Below, piece by piece: positions 51,693 through 62,500 of a stretch of DNA of 64,000 nucleotides. The DNA lies in assembly GCA_023333565.1 (NCBI GenBank), contig JAJKFH010001164.1, positions 744,001 through 808,000 on the forward strand. The letters are read 5' to 3'. The notes below the pieces were generated by a model, which had not been told where the DNA came from, searched no databases, and saw only the letters and a program-made list of their open reading frames with translations. The stretch comes from Puffinus mauretanicus (Eukaryota; Chordata; Aves; Procellariiformes; Procellariidae). Positions within the stretch are counted from its first letter, which is position 1. Every line of letters begins with the position of its first letter. The position numbers were made by a program, and so were the translations under genes.

Positions 51693-52413
51693 TCCAGTGT
51701 TCTGGGCGGTGGCGTGGGGCACGGGATATGTTTCCAGCCATCCGGTGGTTGCTTCCATCATGGTGAGCACATGGCACTTGCCTTGGTGGGTTTGTGGGAG
51801 TGTGATATAATCAGTCTGCCAGGCCTCCCCATATTTATATTTCAGCCATCATCCTCCATACCAAAGAGGCTTTATTTGCTTGGCTTGCTCGATTGCAGCA
51901 CGTATTTCACATTCAGGGATAACCTGTGCAATGGAGTCCATGCCAAATCCACTCCTCAATCACAAGCCCATCTGTATGTTGCATCTCTTCCTTCATGGCC
52001 TGAGGTGTCATGGGCCCACCGAGCTATAATTCAGCCTTATGTTGCCAGTCCAGATCCACCTGAGCCACTTCAATCCTAGCAGCCTGGTTCACCTGCTGGT
52101 TGTTTTGATATTCTTCAGTGGCCTGGCTCTTGGGTACGTGAGCATCTACATGACGTAATTTTACAGCCAGGTTCTCCACTCGGGCAGCAATACCTTGCCA
52201 CAACGCGGCGGCCCAGATGGGTTTACCTCTGGGCTGCCAGTTGCTCTGCTTCCACTGCTGCAACCACCCCCACAGGGCATTTGCCACCATCCATGAGTCA
52301 GTATAGAGATAGAGCACCGGCCATTTCTCTTGTTCAGCAAAAGCCAGCTGGATGGCTTTCACCTCTGCAAACTGATTTGATTCATCTTTTCCTTCAGCAG
52401 TTTCTGTGACTTG
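51693..52413 (-). pseudogene. ERV pol fragment: rest of RNase H and N-terminal integrase, broken
   Basis: This continues the same frame after the TAA at about 52411. It includes the YTDSW motif of RNase H and the RHVDAHVPKS region near its end. A TAG at about 52024 and further frame changes break the integrase part. Fragments of the integrase catalytic core can be recognised (QTDYITLPQ, then MMEATTGWLETYPVPHAT). The remainder of the DDE core is missing because the sequence is joined at about 51692 to the LTR remnant. On the plus strand there is an unrelated 155-residue open frame over this region, which is a shadow. Confidence 0.82.
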
Positions 52414-52839
52414 TTATATAGGACTCCATACAGCAGCCTTGCGCCGCCAATGCCTTCCTACAATATGACAGGACCCATCAGTGAACAGGGCATATTGCTT
52501 CTCATTTTCTGGTAGTTTATTATACAGTTTATATTTCTGGGCCTCTTCAGCATGCGTCACCTCCTCCTCTGGCGATATTCCAAAATCTTTGCCTTCTGGC
52601 CGATCCGCGATCACTTCCAAGATTCCTGGGCAACTGGGGTTTCCTATTTGAGCCCGTTGTGTGAGCAGTGCGACCCACTTACTCCACGTAGCATCAGTTG
52701 CATGATGTGTAGAGGGGACCCTCCCTTTGAACATCCAGCCCAGCACCGGCAGTTGGGGTCTAATCTGGTATTTGTACCCCCAGAGGGGATAAACAGCACA
52801 ACAGGGAACATATACAGCGAGTAAGGTGTTACATGACAC
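52414..52839 (-). pseudogene. ERV pol fragment: connection region and start of RNase H
   Basis: An open stretch directly after the leader that encodes the end of a retroviral reverse-transcriptase/connection region and the beginning of RNase H. The LFTDGSC motif carries the first catalytic aspartate of RNase H. The methionine at its start is not a native start codon: sequence is missing upstream, as shown by the lack of any gag or polymerase core. A TAA at the low-coordinate end interrupts RNase H. The frame continues after it into the next fragment, so that break is a simple nonsense change. No function is expected. Confidence 0.85.
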
Positions 52840-53003
52840 AACTCTGAGAACAAGTACAACAACTCACAGCAAATAAATCAACATTGCGACCAGCGACTAT
52901 TAACCTAATAATGAACGCTTATAACAAATTTGTTTTAACACATTCTGATCAGATCTGTCGTTACCTCAACCCTTCGAGCCCCATGTTGGGTGCCAAAAAG
53001 GAC

Positions 53004-53553
53004 TGTTGTGGTTTAACCCGGCAGGCAGCTGAACACCATGCAGCCATTCGCTCACTCCCCTCAAGTGGGATGAGGGAGAGAATCCGAACAAAGGTAAAAC
53101 TTGTGGGTTGAGATAAAGACAATTTAATAGGAAAGAAAAGGAAGGAAAAATAATATACAAAAGAATATACAAAACAAGTGATGCACAATGCAATTGCTCA
53201 CCACCTACTGACTGATGCCCAGCCAGTTCCCGAGCAGTGGCTGCGTCCCCCCCCAGGCCAACTCCTCCCAGTTTTTTCTTCAGCATGATGTCATATGGTA
53301 TGGAATATCCCTTTGGCCAGTTTGGGTCAGCTGGCCTGGCTATGTCCCCTCCCAGTTTCTTGTGCACCCCCAGCCTCTCATACTGGCAGGGCAGTATGAG
53401 AAGCTGAAAAGTCCTTGACTTAGTGTAAGCACTGCTCAGCAACAACTAAAACATCAGTGTGTTATCACCATTATTCTCATCCTAAATGCAAAACATAGCA
53501 CTATACCAGCTACTAGGAAGAAAATTAACTCTAGCCCAGCTGAAACCAGGACA
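53004..53553 (-). repeat. 5' LTR of the ERV-L type provirus (550 bp)
   Basis: Begins TGTCCTGGTTTCAGCTGGG and ends GGTTAAACCACAACA on the minus strand, so it has the TG...CA termini of an LTR. It contains an ATATGACATCATG promoter-like element and an ATTAAA near TGTCTTTATCTC that could act as a poly(A) signal in the same direction as LDB3 transcription. The leader to pol follows at lower coordinates. Confidence 0.9.
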
Positions 53554-56500
53554 AAAGGTCTTAAATGTGAGAAAAAGTTTGATATAGTTTCTCTGAATGA
53601 TGAAAAGCCACCTGTTACAGAAGCAGCCTCTGAATTGGGAGGTCATCCGTTTTCCAGTATCTTGTGACAAACTGCATTTTCATAGATGCCAATCATCTGC
53701 CACAACTAGATAAATTCAGGTTTGGGCAGCACTCTGGAAAAAGGGACTTACAAGTGTCTTAAAATGCAGAGACTAAACTTCAGTACTGAGGCATCTCAAG
53801 ATCAACTCCTCGAAAGACTTATTTAATCTTTTACAGCAACTGCCATAATTTAAACCTCTCTGCAGGAAGAAACTTGGGCTTCATTTCAGACAATTTAGTT
53901 TCAAAAGGAGCAGATCACTACTGAATTAACCACACTCCACTCCAAATGCCTGCCTTTCACTTGTATTTGACAAATATACATACATGATCTTTTAAAAAAC
54001 AAAAATAAACCCCACTAAAATGTTTTCAGAACACAGAGTTTGCCCTTTCATTGGAACATAACAAAGAAAGCACAGTGACAAATGCTAACTGAAGCACTGT
54101 AGGATGCTCAAGTAAGTGAAGATGTATTTGTGGAGGTGTTGCAAGAACCTGCATAGCACTGAGCACCCCCCTGAAATCTCTCCAGTACACATGGGATCAC
54201 CAGAGAAAATGAAATGAAAAATGTAAAAATAGTCAAAGGAATCAGAATTATACAAGTAATATCTTATTGCCAACCTACAGATCAGGATTATCCCTGGAAT
54301 TCTCACCTTTAAAAAGTACATTTCAAAATCAGGACAGGTACAAAAATGAAATAAAAATACTTAAAAGCCTACAAATCAATCATACAGATCAAGGAGACTT
54401 GAGACATTCGGAATTGTTTGCTTTAGACAGGAGATCAGTAAGGGAAGACATTACAGAGGCTTAGAAAATAATGAATGGTAGAAAAAGGGAAATAAAGCTA
54501 TGTTCCTGGACATTAAGTGAAATTGAAAAGACAACACATATAAAATTGATTAAGGCAAACATTTTTTCCTAGAGTACTTGATTAACCTGAGGTGAAACTC
54601 ACTGTTACAAGATATCATTGAGACTATGAGAACAGCAGGATATCAAAAAGGATTAGATATTAATACTTACAACAAAAACCCCAACAGCTGCTTTAGATTG
54701 GGTAAAAATAAGTAGCCATACAGATTCTCATTTTTCATGGCACAACTTAAGAGACTGATAGTGGAAGACCTTCTGTGTTAGGTTCATTATTTCCTTACTG
54801 AGGGCTGTGTTGCACTTTCCTCTGAAATAAATACCTACCAGTGGCATCTATCAGAGACAGAAAGCTGAGCTAGAAAAAGCTGGGCTCATCCATAGTGACA
54901 ATCCCTGCATTAATACCTAGCTTCACATTGAGTTGTGTGTTTAGCTTCAGCTGCCACACGTAAAGTATTTCCCTAAGCAGGAGTAAACAAACAAAAAAAC
55001 CTAGGAAAAAGGAGTAATCCTTACAGGAACTGGAAGATTTCCATATAGAAGATATGGGAATTATGCTACTTTGAGAGCTGCAAAAAAAGATGATGTAATA
55101 GATGCCTACCTCACAATGAGACAGATGAAAATGAACACAGTTTGAGGAGACAATGAAAACTGGCATTATTAAACAATAGGTAATTAACCTCTGAAATTCA
55201 CTGACATAATGTATTCCTAAAACAAGAGGCTAGAAAATTGTAAAAGGCACTAACGTTGATACTCACAGTTGGAATATATCACAATATACTCCCTAAGATG
55301 TAATTATCTGAGAAATATATACCTTCAAGTTCTAAGAACAAGAGTTCATCACTAACTGGCTAGAACAAACTTTCCTCAGGTGAGTTACCAACTGATCTTC
55401 CCTCAGGAGTGAGTTCTGTATCCTTCCTCCAACCAGTTTAGCTTAAAAAGAGAAACAATAAGTCATATTCATGAAACATGCACATGTATCATGAAAGACA
55501 GCAAAAAAAGAGAAAGAAAAAAAAAATCAGCTGCAGCTCAGAACACAGTTGCTGAAAATTGACTGCAACAATTTATGAACAGGCAAAGATTTAGGGGGAG
55601 ATTCTGATCCTCCTTCCATTGGTGTCATTTCTGGGTATACCCAGTTGTTTCTGTGAAGTTACGTGGGGGGACCTGGGCATACTCGAGACCACAGCCAGGC
55701 AGAGCAGTCACTAAGTGTCCCCTCTGCTCTGTTCACTGATCATGAATTTTAGGGCCAAAGTTGCTCAGCACTGTAAACGTTGTTTGTCACGTACAGAGGT
55801 ATAGCAAACAACTACCACTGCATGTTTGATGCATAACTGGAAAATATTTGTATTGCAGCAAAGGAATTTATTTACCAGACTACTCCATCACTTCTGTTGT
55901 TTATTGTATGTCTGTTTTTCCTCACTCATTACCTGACCATAGAAGATGTTAAAAAGCTGTATTCCTTCCACGTTACTGATAAGCTATGTCTGTCATTCAC
56001 AGTGCTATCCAACCAAGATTCTTCTTTCACACGGACTTTGAGCTTTCAAGATGTTACTTTAAAACAATGAGGTTCCTACATAACTCTGCCCTGGATGTTT
56101 ATAGCTTTGATATTTAAAAACAGAATGATGAGGCTTGCTAGATTTAGCAGAGGCTTGTACCAGAGAAAAGGGCAGAAGAGGTGAAGTCAATTTGTAGAAT
56201 GAAAGTATATGCATTTACAGAATAAAGTGATTATTTACCTAAGAGCCATTACTCCTCAAGAAAAAACATCTGCAAGTTCAGGACTTTTTTTTTCCTCCCT
56301 CTTTTGCTAGATGAATCAAATCCTCCAGCAACACAAGTTTGCTTTTCAAGTGATGATGGTGCTGTTGCAAACCTGTGTGTCCAGGTTTACATTTTAATCC
56401 ATTGATTGCAAAATTATTTTATTCCAAACATTCAGGGAGTGTACTTGCTTAGTAGGACTATGGGAGGATCAAAGTCCAAATTTCACAAATGACTCACATA

Positions 56501-59500
56501 ATTTTAGATTTGACGTTGAAATGTTCCATCAAGATTGTTTTTCTGAAGCAATTAATTTGATTTTGACTTTTAGACATTTTGTCCTATATATTCAAAGTTA
56601 AAAATGGAAAGAAAAACCTCATTTCAAAATGAAAACTCAAAACAGTTTTAATTATGACAAATACATCATTCTGGTATTTTTTTAATTCTCCTCCTTTCCA
56701 CAGATGCACCTCCCCTCTCCCTCAGTATTGGTTCTCTTTCGTAATGAAGTTGAAAACCAAGATGGATGTAGTTCTGCAAAGCTGTTCAATTTTGATAGTA
56801 CTGCTGATATAGCTGTCAGAATTTCTACTTGTTCCCTCCTACTTAAATATATCTTTAATTGAAGAGCACTTGACTTCAATCCTGGTATCTTTGCACTCAC
56901 AAGAAAGGTTCATTAGGAGTCAACTGCATTAAGAGGAGCTGCCTGCCTAAGGAAGGGCTGCAAAGGAGTTCTATAATGCACTATTAGTTTAACCCATGTC
57001 CTCAAGGGAACACAATACTGTACTTGCAGAGAGGTGACATGATCTAACAGATAATAGCTCTTTTTCATCTTCATGTGGCTTTTTTGTATTTCATGTCTTC
57101 ACCAGTCAGTGTCTGTCTTCTCTTTTCTAATTCTCAGGACAGCTAAAAATCAACATTTCTTTTCTTTTAAGCTTTTGCTTTAATTTTGTTACACATGAGC
57201 ACTTATTTATACCTATTTGAGCATCTTAATAATTGTATCTTAATATCTCAACCACTAAAAAATGAAAAAGCGTCAAGTGCATGGAAAGGTAATAAAACAG
57301 ATTAGATTAGGGTTAGAAATGCTTAGAAAACGTTTTACATACTTTACTTATCACCTAATTGAAATGGAGTCGTTCTGGAGTGGAGTGGGTGAGCACATAG
57401 TAGGATGCAAAACAACAGAGCATGTAGAATTGGGCTTCTGATGATATATCTGTTTTAAGGCAATAATATTCCTAACAATTTGGCGGGGCGGAAAGAAAGG
57501 GACAGACTAAATATTACTTGCGGTTATCAATTTGAGGTGTCCATTTAATAAGTGCTAAGATCAGTAATGTGTCAGTTAAATCTTCAGCTAAACAGTGAAT
57601 TAAGTAGCCAAACAGAAGCTTCTTGTTTCTAAGTCTTGCACAGAAAATCTTTAGTCTTGTGATACCAAGTTTAATTCTCTAAGCCCTGCCTGGGACATCA
57701 GCAAACAGTTTTAGTGACTCCAGTGAGAATCACAAAGACAAAATCCTGAACATTTCACAGTACTTCAAATATAACTGTGATCACTTTAGGGCTAGGATGA
57801 GACCTACTTTTCCTCTCTTAGGATATCATTTGTGTCTGCAGCAAATTGAAAAGTATTTCCATCAGCAGTTTTGCTCTCTATATATCAATGGCAAATGCAA
57901 ATATTTGCATTTGGCTGGATGACTGATTTGTTAATTATTTCCCTGCATTGTGCTGCACTCAGAGTGCAAGACAGGCAATTATGCTTTCCAGACCTAATGT
58001 TTGTACCCATAGCAATATATGGACAAAAACTTCTTATGCATAAATGGCACCAAACTAAACGAAAGCTGCTATCCAAAAAAAAAAAAAAAAAATCTATGAA
58101 ATAGAATTTGTTTGGAAGTATGCAATACCCTTTTTCCCTTAGAAGGGATCTGAGTCAGGGCAGCTGCAAACATTATGGGATAGAAAGGGAAAGGAAAAGG
58201 GAAGAAGCCTTGGAGCGTTTTGTGGAAGGAAGGAAAGGAAGGGAACTGCAGAGAGTATGCATAAAGCTGAGATTTTTGAAAAGAAGTATGTTTTAAAAGA
58301 CGTTGGAGAAGCAAATTCTAATCTCCTGGTCTCTCTCTGACCCCTTCTACTTCTGTGGTATCTGCACCATGCCTGTTGCATCTTCTTTACTCTTCCCCTC
58401 CCTCCTGCTATGCAAAATCCCTTCTTTCTTGAACTGCCCCACATTCTGCTCTCCAGCCTGTTGCCTCCGGAATGGATCAACTGGCTACCGATGCCTCCGT
58501 CATCTCCTCTTAGTGACTTGGTACCATCCCTAAAATTCCTCCATCCCAGCAGCTCCTATGGGCAAATGGGGAGGCTCTGCCAGTATCCCTGCAGTTCCAC
58601 TCTGTGTGTGACAGTTCTCCAAAGAGTACTAAGTATGGATGCTGAGCACATGCCTGGCACTCACCCGACGCACATAGTAAGCTCTACAATTAACTTCCAT
58701 GGAGCATGGACACCTTTTTTCAGGCAGGTTATTTTTATTGCTGTCGTTCTTCTTGTCTTTGCACTATTTTTAAACCATTTCAAACTCTTCCTCTCCTTAT
58801 CACTACTGAAAACTCAGGTAACCCATAAAGAAATGTGGGTTCATCCCCAGGAAATTTCATCCAGTTACAGAATTTGTTTATGCTGTCATGGATTGAATTT
58901 GTATGTAGAGGTGTATTGCCATTAACACTGTTGAAAAAATACATTAATTTATATCAAATCCATAACTTTGTTTCTAAGTAATAATAAGTAGATCATAGAA
59001 ATTTGAAAATGAGCTTGCTTTAATGCTTAATTACCAAATAGATCACTCAGTTACACAGTGATCTAGTGTAGGTCGCAAAACCTTGTTGACATCACTATAT
59101 TATCATTCAAATACGGTATTTTACTAGTTTTGCTTAGACCATTCATCTATAGATTACAATCACCATGCTACTTACCTGAATTTTTAATGTTAACCCAATC
59201 CAAATTCACATTTGACTTCAGATTTCATTACAGGAGTTTTGCACAGCTTTTCTAGTTATCCATACTAACTCAATTTGAATAGCATAGGATTCCCAAGTAA
59301 AATACATTTTAACTAGGCTGAAACAGGATTTTACTGGAGGGAGGATATGGGTTCTTTTACTTTCTACTTTTCATTTACATGTTTTCTATGGCTATTACTG
59401 ATCAGATAAAAGCATAGATGTTCCTCTCAAAGCTTGCTTTAAAAAATAACATTAAGATGAATAGAAGTGGTACTTTCAGCACAGTGCAGGCAAAACCACA

Positions 59501-62500
59501 GTACTTCAAAGACTCAAATATATAAACAGGTATTGATTATAAACAGGAAGCCACTATTCTCACCTCAAGAATAAACTGGTTAAATGCAGAATTTGGATTG
59601 CCTAGCTATAGAGAATGGTGTTACAGAATCAAAAGTAAGAGGCTGAAATACAATCAAAATTATCAGAGAGGGATCAAAGCTGAATGGTATATAACCTTCA
59701 GATATAGTGTCTCACTTGAAATCTCTAAGTTCAGCATAGTTATTTATTATTAATGATTTCATGATTATATTGATTATTTATAATTACTGAGAGATGTTAA
59801 AAAGAAATCTGAGGTAAACATACAAATAATAAAATAATGTTAGTTTAAGAAGCGAAGAAAAAACTATTTGGGTTATTAAAAAGGATCTAATAGTGTAGAG
59901 CAAAGAATGAGCTGTTATTAATAAAGAGCAGAAGAGCCACTGAATAAAGATTCAGTGCTTGTATGTAGCCTACCATACCCTGGTCTTGAGATGTGACAAC
60001 TCTCCCCAGTAAACATAGTGAATAAATAACAATTTTGAAGAATCAAGTATCAAAAATATTTATGTAAGTTCTTTAGCTGAAAGTGAACCTGAAGTGAACC
60101 ACAGTGATTTCCCCTGTTTAATTTTCCCCTGCCACACAGATAGCGTACCTGAGACTTAGACTACCCCCATTCAAGTATCATCAGGCTCCATTGCACCTTG
60201 GCTTCTTAACAGCTTCCTTAAGGGTGAAAGTCATTCAGGTACACAATTCAGAGCAGCACTGGGGACTGCTGTAGAGCATCACCTTAAAGAGTCAGCTTGT
60301 AGGGTGATCAGGGAATCAGGGAATCACAGCCAAACTTCAAAGATACGATGATTCAGAAAAGAATAATATAAACTGCCTTCTGTTGATAAAGAAGAGTTCA
60401 AGTGTTGTCCAAATCCAAACAGATTTCTAATACTATGCAGATGAAGTCTGTTTTTCCCCTTGCCACTCAACATTTTCTAAAAGCAAAAGCCTAACTCAGG
60501 ATACTTTGAGCATCCTAACCACAAATTACTTGCGTTAGTTTCCTGAAGCTGTTAATGAAGCATATTTACTTAGCTGATTTTCCTGTAATTCCTCTTACTT
60601 GGGATGTGGACCTTGCTGTTTGCCATATGGCTTTTAGAGCATTTCTAATTCACATATATGGGAGAGAAAAATTAGTGAACATGGATAATCAGATCTTAAC
60701 TACAGTCCACCTCATTTAGGCCTTCACTTTTTCTGTTTCCAAGCTAAAACACTTCAGTGAGCTTTCCATTAATGCCTGTTTCTGAGAGACTTTGACTGGA
60801 AACATAACTCTATGTCTTAAGACTGCTAAGTCAAGAAAGTTAGGCAGGACTTGTCAAAAGAATTTGTTTCCTTTTGAGGTATTCAAGTATTGTTTGAAGT
60901 TGTCAGTACAGTAATGCAGAAACACGACAGGACTAGCCTGTACCCAGTGCTCGGTATTGCCATGCTGCAACAGACACCAGCCAGGGAGAGCACAGACACG
61001 AAGAAGCGGCCAACCCCTGAAGATGCCTGAAAGCCAGGCAAAACGAACCTTGGCGTATCTCTGCTCTCACTGTAAGAAACAATGGGGCCACCAATGATTA
61101 AGATTTTGTGAAAAAAGAATAAGGCCTGACAGCTTTTATAGTGGCTGGTGGGCAAGAAACACCACAGTAAAAAGGATCCAAAGGAAACTACGAACCTCAC
61201 ATGCACAAATAATGCATTACAAGATTGATCTAGTAAAGCCTTAGTATTTTACCTGATTGAACGACTCCTCATTCCACTTCTTAAAAATACTATATCATCC
61301 ATTCCAATTAGCTTCAAGTCTGTAATTTACATTTTGACATGACCATGCTTAAGCTAATCAACATTAATCAATAAGAAAAGGTCCCTGCCCTAATATATGG
61401 TGACCTTCCTGTCTACCGTAACATTTTGGGTAACATATTGATTTCCTCATTGCAGAATGCAACCAGTAACCGTTTGTCTGAAAGATTACAACTGTCATAT
61501 GTATTTAGTAAGTTGTGTCAGCCCATTGACTCTGGTGAGATGTGCCCGTGATGCCCATCTTGACCTTTCCATGGTCAGCACAGTATAATATGTGAAAGGA
61601 TTCACATGGAGATTATCTTTAGCTCATCCAGAGAATATTTCTCAGACAAATAAAATGGCGATTTTTAACCCACCTCTAAGCTGGTATTTGGGGAGAAAAA
61701 AAAGCAATGTGCACTCTGAGAACAGTTCTAACTCCTAAGTAGAATCCTGTTGGAATGAATACCTCATTGCCCTTTAAAGTCTTGGCATATATCCACAGAT
61801 TCCAGGCTCTTTTCTAAAACTAACAAGGACACTTTATGCAGTGAGTGTAAATAGCAGTCCACTCTCTTAAACTGCTCCTGAAAGGAATTTATTTATTATA
61901 TTTATTGCAGTGACTGATATTGATATTTTATTTCATTTTCCATGGAAAAAGCTGCTCATTAATTTTAACAGTATTAAATGTTACTACTCAGAGACAGTAA
62001 CTCACAGCCCTGTCCAAACGCTAGCCTGACATCTATTAACAAATCCTACTGTCCTCTCATACCTGTGTACAGAGATAACTGGGCATGCAATGGGATTCAC
62101 CTCTTTTTCACAAGGAGTGAGGGAGGACCACCTCTCTCAGCTCACAGTAATATAAAGTACCTTCCTTAATCCACTAGCAGGATATGTCTTTTCTAATGCT
62201 TTGAGCACACAGCATCATCAGAAATTTGGGGAGGAAACCTTGGCTATTGGAGGCAGATGGCTCGCAAAAGTTCTAGAGTCACATGTCTAAACAAAATAAA
62301 CTAATTAGTATTACGTCACATCCACCATTAGTGTTCCTCTCCTTTTTCTACTAATCTGCTTAAAATTTTGAATTTATACACACTATGATTCAGTAAAGCA
62401 CATAAGCAGCCATTTGACTACTCTGCTTTTCTTATCTTTCCAAATGTAGATTTTGTAATACCTCTCCTGTGTACAGGCACATGCAGCTACCTACAGACTA

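Larger units (their letters stand above)
51651..53553 (-). mobile_element. ERV-L type endogenous retrovirus, internally deleted
   Basis: A defective provirus on the minus strand, the same sense as LDB3. It has a near-complete 5' LTR (53004-53553), a short leader with a primer-binding-site-like TGGCACCCAACATGGGG, a pol fragment covering RNase H and the start of integrase, and a 42-bp remnant of the 3' LTR (51651-51692). The 5-bp sequence AAAGG flanks both ends (51646-51650 and 53554-53558), which fits a target-site duplication from one integration event. gag, protease and most of reverse transcriptase are absent, as is the end of integrase. It cannot encode any functional enzyme. The LTR ends (minus strand TGTCCTGGTTTC... 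and ...GGTTAAACCACAACA) resemble an ERV-L LTR family I know from bird genomes; the family name needs a repeat-library search. Confidence 0.92.

Noticed and set aside
51612..52079. 155-codon plus-strand open frame
   Set aside because: It is the opposite strand of the ERV pol fragment; the real similarity is on the minus strand.
52966..53445. 159-codon minus-strand open frame
   Set aside because: It lies across the ERV LTR and leader. LTR sequence is non-coding and the residues match no viral protein.
57306..57316. TTAGATTAGGGTTAG, resembling telomeric repeats
   Set aside because: Only about two imperfect units; expected by chance.
58410..58925. 171-codon plus-strand open frame, the longest in the window
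   Set aside because: No recognisable family, no splice context, and biased Leu/Ser/Phe composition typical of a chance frame over CT-rich sequence. Kept only as a remark on the intron.
60883..61206. 107-codon minus-strand frame with a hydrophobic, signal-like N-terminus
   Set aside because: No homology recognised. Hydrophobic starts are frequent in frames over T-rich DNA.
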